A stretch of DNA of 64,000 nt from Palsa-504 sp963847965 (GTDB lineage: Bacteria > Actinomycetota > Actinomycetes > Streptosporangiales > Streptosporangiaceae), in assembly GCA_963847965.1 (NCBI GenBank), contig CAWKCG010000006.1, forward strand, positions 124,001 to 188,000. The letters run 5' to 3'. The position numbers and the translations under genes are program-made. A model generated the notes under the pieces. That model saw nothing but the letters and a program-made list of their open reading frames with translations, had not been told where the DNA came from and did no database searches. Position 1 is the stretch's first letter, and every line of letters begins with the position of its first letter. This document shows, piece by piece, positions 41,866 to 50,770 of the stretch.

Positions 41866-42380
41866 GTCCCGTAGAGCCCGTACCGACTGCCGTTGTCTAT
41901 GACGTCAACGTGCTGGTGACCGCCGTCGCCAGCGGCAATAGCCCATTCCGCTCCTGGCCCTCTCCGCCTCCCACGTCCGGTAACGCCTGCGCCGACTGCG
42001 TGGGGATCGTAGTCGATGCCGCCGAGTTCGCCCTATGGCTATCGCCTCACATCCTCGGCAACGTCAGACGGGTCCTGCAGGACCTGTTCAAGTGGGAGCA
42101 CCCGCAGATCGGTACCTACGTCGCGGTCCTCTCAGAGGCAGCCGAGCATGGCGGCGGAGGGCTGCTGACGGCGGTACCCCGCACGGTGCACGATTGCCCC
42201 GATTACGAGGACAATCTGGTCCTGGATCTCGCCGCCGACGTAGGCGCCATGCTCATCGTGTCCGATGACACGGACCTGCTGTCCATATCTCCCTGGCGCG
42301 GCACGCCCATCCTGACGCCCGTTGCCTTCGCCGCCAAGGTAGACGCCATGCGGCGCCATGCGCGACGAAGGCGACGCTGA
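41862..42380 (+). CDS. PIN-domain ribonuclease toxin (COG1569-like)
   Basis: A 172-residue PIN protein. Acidic metal-binding residues lie in VVYDVNVLVTAV, VVDAAEFALWLSPHIL, DCPDYEDNLVLDLAADVG and LIVSDDTDLLSIS. Typical VapC-like order is kept, with an extended loop (SGNSPFRSWPSPPPTSGNAC) after the first motif as in PIN_3 putative toxins. It should cleave RNA unless bound by the RHH antitoxin. The gene pair is a typical type II module. Confidence 0.82.
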   Translation: MSPVEPVPTAVVYDVNVLVTAVASGNSPFRSWPSPPPTSGNACADCVGIVVDAAEFALWLSPHILGNVRRVLQDLFKWEHPQIGTYVAVLSEAAEHGGGGLLTAVPRTVHDCPDYEDNLVLDLAADVGAMLIVSDDTDLLSISPWRGTPILTPVAFAAKVDAMRRHARRRRR

Positions 42381-42401
42381 GGCAGAGCCACCCCGTGTTT
42401 G

Positions 42402-43274
42402 TCACCTTTCCGCGACCCGGGGCCCCGTTCCACCCAGCGCGCGGTTCCACATGATCCGCACCCGAAGATCCTGCAGGCAGGCGTTGAAGGGGAACCGGGA
42501 AACCGGCGGAGGAAGCAGGCGGTTGACGGACGCGATCGTCCGCATGAGGAGCCAGAACTCCCGCTGGTTACGCTCGGTCCAGCGCAGCTGCATCTGCTCG
42601 CGGAACGGCGGGGGCAGGAACCCGATGGTCAGGAACCGGTTGAACGGGCCGAACGCCGCGCTGAACGGCTGGGGCAGGTAGTCCATCATCATGAGCCGGT
42701 ACAGGTAGTCACGGACCGGCGGGTCGATCTGGACCTCGGCCAGGGCCGAGGCCCAGTACTGTTCGAACGCGGCGCGGTCGGCTGGCCACATGTCCTCGGG
42801 TACCTGCAACGTGGTGCCGAGCCGCCGGGATTCGCGGTAGATGGCGTCAGCAGTGAGGTCGTCGACCGGCCCGTGCAACAGCATGTGAGTGTCGATCACG
42901 CCCCGGTACAGGCATGCGGCTACCCACAGCTGAAGCCCCGGATCGAACGCGCTGTAGCTGACCGGGCTGCCCGTGGCCGAATGGACGCTGGCGTGCGAGC
43001 GGTTCACTCTACGCCGGTAGATCGCGCGTTCCTCCGGGGTGCCCATGAAGGCCACCGACAGGTAGGTCACGGTGTTCCGGATCCGCCGGAGCGGGTGCCG
43101 CATGACCTGGCTGCTTTCGACCGTGCTCTCCAGCACTCCGTACCCGACCCCGGGCCGGGCGAGTTGCATCACCACGTTCGCGGTGCTCGCCAGCAGCGCC
43201 GCGCCGTCGATCAAGTCCTTGACGTCGAAATCTGGTGGAACCCCAGCCGGAGGCCCGGCCATCGTCGCGGTCAC
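42402..43274 (-). CDS. MpaB-like oxygenase (DUF2236 family)
   Basis: A 290-residue protein, MTATMAGPPAGVPPDFDVKD start. The DUF2236 signature is seen: ANVVMQLARPGVGYGVLES, HPLRRIRNTVTYLSVAFMGT, then RRVNRSHASVHSATGSPVSY, DPGLQLWVAACLYRGVIDTH and PADRAAFEQYWASALAE. The family includes heme-dependent oxygenases such as rubber-cleaving Lcp and MpaB. His residues in the HPLRR and NRSHASVH segments are possible heme ligands. It is divergent from a Baeyer-Villiger monooxygenase. Substrate unknown. Confidence 0.82.
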   Translation of the reverse strand: MTATMAGPPAGVPPDFDVKDLIDGAALLASTANVVMQLARPGVGYGVLESTVESSQVMRHPLRRIRNTVTYLSVAFMGTPEERAIYRRRVNRSHASVHSATGSPVSYSAFDPGLQLWVAACLYRGVIDTHMLLHGPVDDLTADAIYRESRRLGTTLQVPEDMWPADRAAFEQYWASALAEVQIDPPVRDYLYRLMMMDYLPQPFSAAFGPFNRFLTIGFLPPPFREQMQLRWTERNQREFWLLMRTIASVNRLLPPPVSRFPFNACLQDLRVRIMWNRALGGTGPRVAER

Positions 43275-43456
43275 GACCCTTCACGTGCAGGAAGACTCAC
43301 ACCAGGACGTACCCCCCCAACCCCGGGATCATCCGCCAGGACCGCAAGGGAGCGCCTGCCCCGGCCGCCGCCGGGTCTACTGCACAGGCGGCGCCCGGTG
43401 ATTTCATTGGGGGTGATCGGCACAGTTCCGGGGTGGCAGCGTACGAGGGAGTGCCC

Positions 43457-44938
43457 ATGGCTTACCGGGTCGTCATCATCGGCGCCGGGTTCGGCGGGAT
43501 CGGCATGGCCATCGCGCTCAGGCAGGCGGGCATCGAGGATTTCGTCGTGGTGGACCGCGCCGATGACCTCGGCGGAACGTGGCGCGACAACACCTATCCG
43601 GGCCTGAGCTGCGACGTGCCGTCGCACCTCTACTCGTTCTCTTTCCGGCCCTGGCGCTGGAGCAGGCGCTTCCCGCCGCGCGAGGAGATCCTGGCCTACC
43701 TGCGCGCGCTGGTGGCCGGGTATGGTCTTCGCCCGCACCTCCGCTTCGGCTGCGGGATCGCGGCGGCCGAGTTCGACGAGCGCGAGGCGGTCTGGAACCT
43801 CACCCTGGACGACGGCGGTACCCTGCAGGCGACCGCGGTCGTCTGCTCGGTCGGCCAGCTCGGCCGCCCGGCCCTGCCGGACATTCCCGGCCGGGACACC
43901 TTCGCCGGTCCTTCCTGGCACTCGGCCCGCTGGAATCACGACGTGGACCTGGCCGGCCGGCGGGTGGCCGTGATCGGCACGGGGGCCAGCGCCATCCAGT
44001 TCGTGCCCGAGATCGCCAAGGTCGCCCGCCACCTCGACGTCTACCAGCGCACGCCCCCCTACGTGCTGCCGAAGGCCGACCGGCCGTACCGTGACCGCGA
44101 GCAGGCGCTTTACGACCGGCTGCCCGTCGTGCGCAAGGCCGACCGGCTGCGCATCTTCCTCTATGGCGAGCTGCTCACCAGCGGCTTCGTCCTGTCGCCG
44201 AAACTGCTGGCCGGGCCGATGCAGCTGTGGCGCCGTCAGCTCCGCACGCAGATCGCCGATCCTGACCTGCGCGCCAAGTGCGTCCCCGACTACACGATGG
44301 GCTGCAAGCGGGTGGTCTTCTCCAACGACTGGTACCCGGCGCTGGCCCGGCCGGACGTCGAGCTGGTCACGGACCCGATCGAGCGGATCGTCCCGGACGG
44401 CGTGGTCACCGCGGACGGCACGACCCGCCCCGCCGACGTGATCATCTACGGCACCGGTTTCCAGGCCACGCAGTTCCTCACGCCGATCCAGGTGTACGGT
44501 CGTGGCCGCCGCAGCCTCCACGACGCCTGGCAGAACGGCGCGCAGGCCTACCTGGGCATCACGGTCGCCGGGTTCCCGAACTTCTTCATGCTCTACGGGC
44601 CCAATACCAACCTCGGCGGCAATTCGATCATTTACATGCTCGAAAGCCAGATCGGCTACGTGGTCGGCGCCATCCGGGCGCTGCGGGCCGAGCGCCTCGC
44701 CTGGCTTGACGTGCGCCCCGACGTCCAGGACGCGTTCAACTCCTGGGTGCAGTCGGCCAGCAGGAAGTCGGTATGGGAGAGCGGCTGCCACAACTGGTAC
44801 ACCACGGCCTCCGGGCGCAACACCAACAACTGGCCCGACCACACGTTCCTGTACCGGTACCGGGTCCGGCGCTTCGACCTCGCCGCATACCGGGCCATGC
44901 CGGAACGGTCGGCCGCGACCGAGACCAGCGCGGCATGA
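43457..44938 (+). CDS. flavin-containing monooxygenase (Baeyer-Villiger type)
   Basis: A 493-residue enzyme from ATG 43457. Two Rossmann motifs: VVIIGAGFGGIGMAIALRQ for FAD and VAVIGTGASAIQFVPEIAK for NADPH. The Baeyer-Villiger fingerprint FxGxxxHxxxW is FAGPSWHSARW at 149-159, and the DGTTRPADVIIYGTGFQATQ motif is present. The enzyme inserts oxygen next to a ketone or oxidises heteroatoms. Its stop overlaps a downstream esterase gene (ATGA, 44935-44938), a natural pairing: ketone to ester to alcohol and acid. Confidence 0.93.
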   Translation: MAYRVVIIGAGFGGIGMAIALRQAGIEDFVVVDRADDLGGTWRDNTYPGLSCDVPSHLYSFSFRPWRWSRRFPPREEILAYLRALVAGYGLRPHLRFGCGIAAAEFDEREAVWNLTLDDGGTLQATAVVCSVGQLGRPALPDIPGRDTFAGPSWHSARWNHDVDLAGRRVAVIGTGASAIQFVPEIAKVARHLDVYQRTPPYVLPKADRPYRDREQALYDRLPVVRKADRLRIFLYGELLTSGFVLSPKLLAGPMQLWRRQLRTQIADPDLRAKCVPDYTMGCKRVVFSNDWYPALARPDVELVTDPIERIVPDGVVTADGTTRPADVIIYGTGFQATQFLTPIQVYGRGRRSLHDAWQNGAQAYLGITVAGFPNFFMLYGPNTNLGGNSIIYMLESQIGYVVGAIRALRAERLAWLDVRPDVQDAFNSWVQSASRKSVWESGCHNWYTTASGRNTNNWPDHTFLYRYRVRRFDLAAYRAMPERSAATETSAA

Positions 44939-45916
44939 GCCCGCGCCCGGGCCCGGCCCTTCCGGCCCTCCCCGGCCGCCGCACCCGTCGGTCGCCGCGC
45001 GTCCCGCCCGCGGTCGTGCGCCTGGGGGTGCGCCAGCTCGGCAGGCGCTGCCTCGACCCGGCGCTGCCCTGGCCGGTGCAGCGCGCTCGGCTGGAGCAGT
45101 TCGGCAGGACCCTGCCGCTGCCGCGCGGCACTAAGGTCGCCGAGCAGGCCATCGGCGGGGTGCCCGCCGAGGTGGTATCGGCCCCGGCGGCGGACCAGAC
45201 CCCGGGCCCGTACGCGGACGGTGATCCACTTCCACGGCGGCGGCTACTGCCTGGGCACGGCGCGCACGGCCCGGTCGTGGGCGGCGCACCTGAGCGCCCA
45301 GACGGGCTGCCGGGTCGTGCTGCCCGAGTACCGCCTGGCCCCGGAGCATCCCCACCCGGCCGCCCTGGAAGACGCGCGCGCGGTCGTGAAGGCGCTGTCC
45401 AGCCAGGCAGAACCGGGTCCTGTGGTGGTGTCGGGCGACTCGGCGGGCGGGGGACTCGCCCTCGCCCTGATCCTGTCGCTGCGCGACGAGGGCCAGGAGC
45501 TGCCGGCCGGCTGCATCCTGCTCTCGCCGTGGCTCGACCTCGGTCGCGACCGCCGCGCCGTCCCGGACCTTGTGCGGAGGGACGCGCTGCTCAACCCGGG
45601 CTGGCTGGACGCCTGCGCCCGCGCTTACGCCGACCCGTCCACGTGGACCGACCACTCGGTCTCGCCGTTGCGCGCGGCGCACTCCGGGCTGCCGCCGCTG
45701 CTGATCCAGGCCGCGACCGACGAGCTGCTCGCCCCGGACGCCGAACTGCTGGCCTCCAGCGCGTCAGCCGCCGGGGTAGACATGACGTACACCAGGTGGC
45801 CGCGCATGTGGCACGACTTCGCGCTGCAGCCCGGCCTGCTCGCCGCCGCCGACAGCGCGCTGGCGCAAGCCGCCTGGTTCGTCGGCCGGGTGACCGGAGT
45901 CAGTCAGAGGGCCTGA
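44935..45916 (+). pseudogene. HSL-type esterase/lipase gene split by a +1 frameshift
   Basis: The N-terminal frame (from ATG 44935) reads PRGTKVAEQAIGGVPAEVVS; the catalytic part is in the next frame: IHFHGGGYCLGTARTARSWA, GDSAGGGLALALILSLRDEG (nucleophile), TDELLAPDAELLAS and MWHDFALQPG. Frames switch at about 45217-45221 (gacggtgatc); the total length is one base more than a multiple of 3. The frameshift separates the cap region from the catalytic core. If it is an error, the product is a 326-residue esterase acting after the upstream Baeyer-Villiger enzyme. Confidence 0.8.
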
Positions 45917-46014
45917 TCCACACCGAGACGTGGGCAGGCTCGGTCACAAGGGCACCAGACGCTACGCCCGGAACGTTCCGGGAACGTTACCGCTCGCCGC
46001 GAGTTCAGTCCCGG

Positions 46015-46506
46015 CTAGCCGATCCGCCTCCGGCGCTCGGGCGGTTCCCGCGTCCCGAGGATCGGCTGCCCGCCCCGCACGCCCTGGTACTGGCTGTCCC
46101 AGGGCCAGCGCCCGCGCTTGTCCGCGTGCACGAGCTGCAGGCCCCGGATCCGGTCGCCGTACAGCTCGACGGCCAGCTTCAGGTGCGCCCACGGCACGGC
46201 GACCCTGACCACCTCCACGAGCGGGCCGTCTCTCAGGGCCGCCTGCGTCCCCGGTTCCGGCGCGGCCGCGTGCAGCAGGTGCGCGGCCACGCCGTTGAGT
46301 ACCTCGGCCGCCCGGGTCAGGCCCATCCCGGTGACGACGAGCTCGGGCTTGCGGTAACGGGTGAGCCCCACGGTGTAGGCCCACGGCGGGTGCCTGCCCT
46401 CCCGTTCGACGCCCTGCACCGCCCAGCCGTACGCGTCGATCACCTCCTTCAGGTGCTCCTCATAGTCACGCTCGGTGGCACCCGGATGGTCACATCTCCA
46501 GCACAT
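46015..46506 (-). CDS. DUF4262 domain protein
   Basis: A 163-residue protein starting MCWRCDHPGATERDYEEHLK. The DUF4262 pattern is visible: VIDAYGWAVQGVEREGRHPP, WAYTVGLTRYRKPELVVTGM, VVRVAVPWAHLKLAVELYGD, RIRGLQLVHADKRGRWPWD. The domain is widespread in bacteria and of unknown function. The N-terminal CWRC pair could bind metal. It stands alone. Confidence 0.82.
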   Translation of the reverse strand: MCWRCDHPGATERDYEEHLKEVIDAYGWAVQGVEREGRHPPWAYTVGLTRYRKPELVVTGMGLTRAAEVLNGVAAHLLHAAAPEPGTQAALRDGPLVEVVRVAVPWAHLKLAVELYGDRIRGLQLVHADKRGRWPWDSQYQGVRGGQPILGTREPPERRRRIG

Positions 46507-46772
46507 GCGTGCCTCCCCTCGGGGGTGGCCGGACGCGCCCCACTATGCCAGCAGGCACCGACATTTCTGAGTACCTGCAGGTCAGCTAGCGAAGATTAGT
46601 TGCATCTTAGTTCGAATGAACCTATATTCGATCATGGACGCCGCACCCGCTCGGCGTCGATCACGCAGAGTACTGCCCGCCTTCCCCCATGCGGCAGCGA
46701 CGAGCTAGGTGACCCGGCTGGCCGGGTGACCCCGACGAGCACCGCAGGGCGGACTGGGGAGGCGGGCGCGGC

Positions 46773-47043
46773 ATGAACCGGGTGTACGGCGAGCCGGTTA
46801 ACGTTCAGGCCAGGGACGACGGCCGGCGCCAGGTTCGTGTGGCGTGGCCGGCTGTACACCGTCCGCGCCATCCTCGAGCACTGGGTCATCAACCGGGAGT
46901 GGTGGCAGGACCCCCAGGCCGAGCCGGGCCAGCCCGAGCTGGAATTCTGGCGGGTCGAGGCGTCACCGGGTCCGGGCCTGGCGGCGGACGTCTACGAACT
47001 GCGCCGGGACCCCGCCACCAACGCGTGGACCCTCCGCAAGTAA
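46773..47043 (+). pseudogene. DUF6504-like gene split by a +1 frameshift
   Basis: Frame one begins MNRVYGEPVNVQARDDGR; the next frame continues FVWRGRLYTVRAILEHWVIN, REWWQDPQAEPGQPELEFWR, ending DPATNAWTLRK. Together they match small DUF6504 proteins, often found beside DNA polymerase IV-like or nucleotidyl-transfer genes. The total is one base over a multiple of 3, with the switch near 46831. Its 3' 81 bp overlap the MBL gene on the other strand. Confidence 0.65.
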
Positions 47044-47868
47044 CGAATCAGCGGTACCCCGCAGGAGCTCGATGTACCGCGCGCCGCCGCGCAGCACCAC
47101 GTCCCTGGCCCTGGACCGGATGACCGGTGCCCACCAGCCGCCGTAGATCCGGTCGAACGCGTACGGCCGCACCGCGTCCACCACGCCCTGGACGGCCTGC
47201 TCGGACAGCGGCAGCCGGTTCGGCGCCGACCAGACGAACGTCACCCGGTCCTCGCCCGGCGTCACGAAGATCGTGTCGCCGGACAGCAGCACGCCGCGCC
47301 CGCCCGCGCCTTCGGCCCAGTGCAAAACCGCGCTGCCCGGGAAGTGCCCGCCGCACTGGACGAGCGTCACCCCGGGCAGCACGGACAGCGTCCCCGACCA
47401 CAACCGCACCCGCAGGTCCGGGCCCGCCCGCAGCCACGCAGCGTCAGCCGCAGGCACCAGTATCTCCGCCCCGAACGCCGCGGCCCACGAGGCGATGGCC
47501 CCGTAGAAGTGCGGGTGGCTGGCCGTCACGAAACTCAGCCCGCCCGCCGCCCGCACCGCGGCCACGGCCGCGTCGTCGATGAACCCCGACGGGTCCCACA
47601 GCAGGTTGCCCGCGGGTGTGGCCACCAGCAGCGCGCGCTGCCCGATGGCGACCGGCGGGTCCGCGCCGATCCCCGTCAGCCCGGGCTCGACCTCGCGTAC
47701 GTCCGACCGGTGCCCCGCCGCGCCCAGCTCGGCCAGGGTGGTCCACCGCTGCCCGCCGGGCGGCACCCACTGCCGCTCGTCCGCGCAGACCACGCACACC
47801 TCGGGCCGCTCACCCGGGAAATGGTTACCGCACGTACCGCAGACCCACGTCGTCAAGACAAACACCAC
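46963..47868 (-). CDS. zinc-ribbon/MBL-fold hydrolase-like protein
   Basis: A 301-residue protein from GTG 47868. The N-terminus is a rubredoxin-like zinc ribbon (WVCGTCGNHFPGERPEVCVV with CxxC pairs). The rest is a metallo-beta-lactamase fold: LLVATPAGNLLWDPSGFIDD, LSFVTASHPHFYGAIASWAA (HxH), VTLVQCGGHFPGSAVLHWAE and LLSGDTIFVTPGED. The usual HxHxDH motif is reduced to SHPHFYG, so metal binding may be partial. The last ~26 codons overlap the DUF6504 gene and may be read-through. Confidence 0.75.
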   Translation of the reverse strand: MVFVLTTWVCGTCGNHFPGERPEVCVVCADERQWVPPGGQRWTTLAELGAAGHRSDVREVEPGLTGIGADPPVAIGQRALLVATPAGNLLWDPSGFIDDAAVAAVRAAGGLSFVTASHPHFYGAIASWAAAFGAEILVPAADAAWLRAGPDLRVRLWSGTLSVLPGVTLVQCGGHFPGSAVLHWAEGAGGRGVLLSGDTIFVTPGEDRVTFVWSAPNRLPLSEQAVQGVVDAVRPYAFDRIYGGWWAPVIRSRARDVVLRGGARYIELLRGTADSLLAEGPRVGGGVPAQFVDVRRQARTR

Positions 47869-47913
47869 CGCCCGTTCGGTATATAAAGATCATTCTGCCG
47901 AACGGGCGGTGGT
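47864..47913. promoter_or_regulatory. 16-bp inverted repeat around an AT-rich loop at the start of MBL gene
   Basis: ACCACCGCCCGTTCGG (47864-47879) pairs perfectly with CCGAACGGGCGGTGGT (47898-47913) across an 18-nt loop. The left arm covers the GTG start of the MBL gene; the loop holds TATATA on the minus strand, a possible -10 box. It also lies directly after the sqdB stop, so it can act as terminator, operator or leaderless promoter. Confidence 0.7.
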
Positions 47914-47941
47914 ATCACACCCCGGGCCCGCGCCGCGGTCC

Positions 47942-49096
47942 TCAGCCGGCGGTCGGGTCGCGCCACCTCACCGTCGGGCGGAGCGCCTCGAGGCGGACGC
48001 GGTGCGCGTACTGCTTGGTGATGTCGAACAGCGACTCGATCAGCGTGTCCGACAGCAGGTGCGGCTCGAGGCCGAGCTCGACCAGCTTGGTGTGCTTGAC
48101 GTTGTAGTAGTGCTCGGGCGCCTCGACCCGCGGGTTGTCCAGGTTCTCGACCGTGACGTCGCCGGGGAAGGCCCGGGCCACGGTCTCCGCGATCTGCGCC
48201 ACCGACATCAACTCGGTCATCTGGTTGAAGACGCGGAACTCGCCCCGGTTGGCCGGGTTCTCGCAGGCCAGCTGGATGCAGCGGACCGTGTCCCTGATGT
48301 CGATGATGCCGCGGGTCTGGCCGCCCTCGCCGTACACGGTGAGCGGGTGGCCGATGACCGCCTGGATGGTGAACCGGTTCAGCACCGTGCCGAACACCGC
48401 GTCGTAGTCGAACCTGGTCGCCAGCCGCTCGTCCCTGGCGGTCTCCGCGGTCTGCTGGCCGTAGACCACGCCCTGGTTCAGGTCGGTGGCGCGCAGGTCC
48501 CAGATCCGGCAGGCGAACTCGATGTTGTGGCTGTCGTGCACCTTGGACAGGTGGTAGAACGACCCGGGCCGCTTCGGGAACAGCACCCGGTCGGTCCGCC
48601 CGTTGTGCTCCAGGTCGAGCCAGCCCTCCTCGATGTCGATGTTCGGCGTGCCGTACTCGCCCATCGTCCCGAGCTTGACCAGGTGGATGTCCGGGTTGGT
48701 CTCGGCGATCGCGTACAGCAGGTTCAGGTTGCCGACCACGTTGTTCTGCTGCGTGTACACCGCGTGCGCCCGGTCGATCATGGAGTACGGGGCGGCGCGC
48801 TGCTCGGCGAAGTGGACCACGGCGTCGGGCTCGAAGTCCGTGATGATGTGGTAGCTGAAGATCGGGTCGGTCAGGTCGCCGACGTACATCCCGATCTGCT
48901 GGCCGGTTAGCTCCTCCCACACCGCGATGCGCGTCCGCAGCGGCTGGATCGGCACCAGCGATTCGACCCCGAGTTCGTCGTCGTAGTGCCTGCGGACGAA
49001 GTTGTCGGCGACGGCCACCTGGTGGCCCGCCTCCGACAGGTGCAGCGCCGTGGGCCACCCGAGGTACCCATCCCCGCCCAACACCAAGATTTTCAT
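47942..49096 (-). CDS. sqdB: UDP-sulfoquinovose synthase-like enzyme (SQD1/SqdB)
   Basis: A 384-residue short-chain-dehydrogenase-type enzyme. NAD motif ILVLGGDGYLGWPTALHLSE; SQD1-specific motifs RRHYDDELGVESLVPI, HFAEQRAAPYSMIDRAHAVY, and LGTMGEYGTPNIDIEEGWL, nearly identical to plant SQD1; YxxxK is in FYHLSKVHDSHN. The enzyme makes UDP-sulfoquinovose from UDP-glucose and sulfite. Actinobacteria are not known for the sulfolipid pathway, so the sugar may go to a glycoconjugate. GtrA, GT2 and epimerase genes lie nearby. No SqdX is present. Confidence 0.9.
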   Translation of the reverse strand: MKILVLGGDGYLGWPTALHLSEAGHQVAVADNFVRRHYDDELGVESLVPIQPLRTRIAVWEELTGQQIGMYVGDLTDPIFSYHIITDFEPDAVVHFAEQRAAPYSMIDRAHAVYTQQNNVVGNLNLLYAIAETNPDIHLVKLGTMGEYGTPNIDIEEGWLDLEHNGRTDRVLFPKRPGSFYHLSKVHDSHNIEFACRIWDLRATDLNQGVVYGQQTAETARDERLATRFDYDAVFGTVLNRFTIQAVIGHPLTVYGEGGQTRGIIDIRDTVRCIQLACENPANRGEFRVFNQMTELMSVAQIAETVARAFPGDVTVENLDNPRVEAPEHYYNVKHTKLVELGLEPHLLSDTLIESLFDITKQYAHRVRLEALRPTVRWRDPTAG

Positions 49097-49322
49097 GCTC
49101 CGAGCTCCTACTGTTCCTTCGGTCATTTGGTCCGACTTTTTACTTGCTGTGTGCGTAGTACCGCACCGGGCGGGTAACGTGCTCTGAGTGCGGATGCTGA
49201 ACACCCTCCTCGCCTAGTCGTCGCGCGGCGCGGCTTCGCCGGAGTTAGCTTCACCGGCCTGCGGTTTCCGTACTGTATACCTGAACCTCATTTCATGGTC
49301 GGCTAGCTAACCTAGGACGGCA

Positions 49323-49922
49323 ATGACTCTGGTCACCAATCGGCTCAGCGACACGATCGTCCGCAAGGCCCGCAGCACGCTCGGCATCCGCTTCGGGCGC
49401 TTCGCCATCGCGGCCATCTCGGCGTTCGCGACCAGCGAGATCGTCTACGTGATCTGCGCCGCGCCGCTCAAGCTGTCCTCCACCGTGGCTACGCTGGTGG
49501 GCTGGTTCTCCGGCGTCGTGGTCAGCTACCTGCTCAGCCGGTGGGCGTGGGAGCGGAAGGGCCGCCCGAACGTCCTCAAGGAGACCGTGCCGTTCTGCAT
49601 CGTCTCCGCGATCGTCATCGTGGTCCTCGAACTGGCGGACAAGTACCTCGGCTACCACCCGGCGACCTGGTGGCACCTGCACGGGACGGAGCGCGCGCTG
49701 TACCTCGCCATGGTGTACGGCGTGGCCAACCTGTTCACGTTCCTGGTGCGGTTCCTGTTCTTCCACTACGTCCTCTTCGCGCGGTCGCCGGCGCCGCCCG
49801 CCGCGGCCGAGGAGGCGGTCGTCTCGACCGACTCCGGGCCCGAGCCCTTCGCCGTCGCCGCGGAAACTACCGGTCCGATGCGCGCGCTGCCGGACGACGA
49901 AGGCCCGTCGGCCCGGGACTGA
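49323..49922 (+). CDS. GtrA-family membrane protein
   Basis: A 199-residue protein. Four membrane spans in the first 145 residues: FGRFAIAAISAFATSEIVYV, SSTVATLVGWFSGVVVSYLL, FCIVSAIVIVVLELADKYLG and VYGVANLFTFLVRFLFFHYV, with the GtrA RW-WxRKGRPN turn. GtrA proteins help translocate polyprenyl-phosphate-linked sugars across the membrane. A C-terminal acidic tail overlaps the convergent glycosyltransferase gene by 157 bp. Together with the GT2 and sqdB genes it suggests a lipid-linked sugar pathway. Confidence 0.85.
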   Translation: MTLVTNRLSDTIVRKARSTLGIRFGRFAIAAISAFATSEIVYVICAAPLKLSSTVATLVGWFSGVVVSYLLSRWAWERKGRPNVLKETVPFCIVSAIVIVVLELADKYLGYHPATWWHLHGTERALYLAMVYGVANLFTFLVRFLFFHYVLFARSPAPPAAAEEAVVSTDSGPEPFAVAAETTGPMRALPDDEGPSARD

Positions 49923-50770
49923 TCTGCCTGATTTGCGGACTCCGTCCGCCCTGCGCGCCGGCGCTCGCGCCACCAGGTGCCGTACACGACCCGCGCGAAG
50001 CGCAGCCCGTAGAAGAAGTTGTTCACGCCCGGCAGGTGCAGCCCGTAGAGCGGGTTCTGGCCCTTCTTGCTCTCGCCGACCCGCCTGCGGTGAATGGTGG
50101 CGGGCACCTCGGCCAGCTTGTAGCCGTGGGTGATGACCCCGATCAGCAGCTCGGACGCCTGGTACTGCGGCTGCTCAAGCTGCACGACGCCGGTCACCTC
50201 CGAGCGCATGGCCCGCAGCCCGAACGTCGTGTCGCTGACCCTCTGGCCCGTGAGCAGGCTGATGGTGGCGGCGAAGAAGAGAACGCCGGCCCGCCGGACT
50301 GCGTCGTGGGTCTCCTGGCTGCCGAGCCGGCGGGACCCGGTGACGAAGTCCGCGTCCCCGGCCACGACGGGCTCAAGGACCCGCTCGATCTCCGCCGGGT
50401 TGTACTGGCCGTCCGCGTCGGTGGTCACGATGTAGTCGGCGCCGCCCTCGCGGGCCAGCCGGTAGCCGAGCCGCAGCGCGGCGCCCTGGCCCCGGTTGAC
50501 CGGCACGTCGCAGACCAGGGCCCCGGCCATGGCGGCTTCCTTCGCGGTGGCGTCGGCGCAGCCGTCGGCGACCACGATCGTCGCCGTGGCCAGCCCGCAC
50601 ACGGTGTCAGGCAGCTCCTCGACCACCGGGCCGACGGCGCCTTCCTCGTTGTAGGCCGCGATCACGATCGCCACCGGGGGAAGGCTGGTGGCGCGCTCGC
50701 CGTACGTCTCGGCAAAGGCCTTGACGGCCGCGTCGTCTACCGCCTGGTCCGCTGGGCTGGTGTAGATCAT
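49766..50770 (-). CDS. family 2 glycosyltransferase (polyprenyl-phosphate sugar synthase type)
   Basis: A 334-residue protein. GT2 motifs: VAIVIAAYNEEGAVGPVVEE, IVVADGCADATAKEAAMAGA, and metal-binding DADGQYNPAEIERVLE; the RGQGAALRLGYRLAREGGAD segment is also typical. It resembles dolichyl-phosphate-mannose/undecaprenyl-phosphate sugar synthases. The C-terminal ~65 residues overlap GtrA on the opposite strand and are low complexity. Its start overlaps the stop of the epimerase gene (ATGA, 50767-50770). Confidence 0.85.
   Translation of the reverse strand: MIYTSPADQAVDDAAVKAFAETYGERATSLPPVAIVIAAYNEEGAVGPVVEELPDTVCGLATATIVVADGCADATAKEAAMAGALVCDVPVNRGQGAALRLGYRLAREGGADYIVTTDADGQYNPAEIERVLEPVVAGDADFVTGSRRLGSQETHDAVRRAGVLFFAATISLLTGQRVSDTTFGLRAMRSEVTGVVQLEQPQYQASELLIGVITHGYKLAEVPATIHRRRVGESKKGQNPLYGLHLPGVNNFFYGLRFARVVYGTWWRERRRAGRTESANQADQSRADGPSSSGSARIGPVVSAATAKGSGPESVETTASSAAAGGAGDRAKRT

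Noticed and set aside
42399..43607. Long plus-strand frame across the MpaB-like gene
   Set aside because: It is antisense to the DUF2236 gene and lacks domains; shadow of the minus-strand gene.
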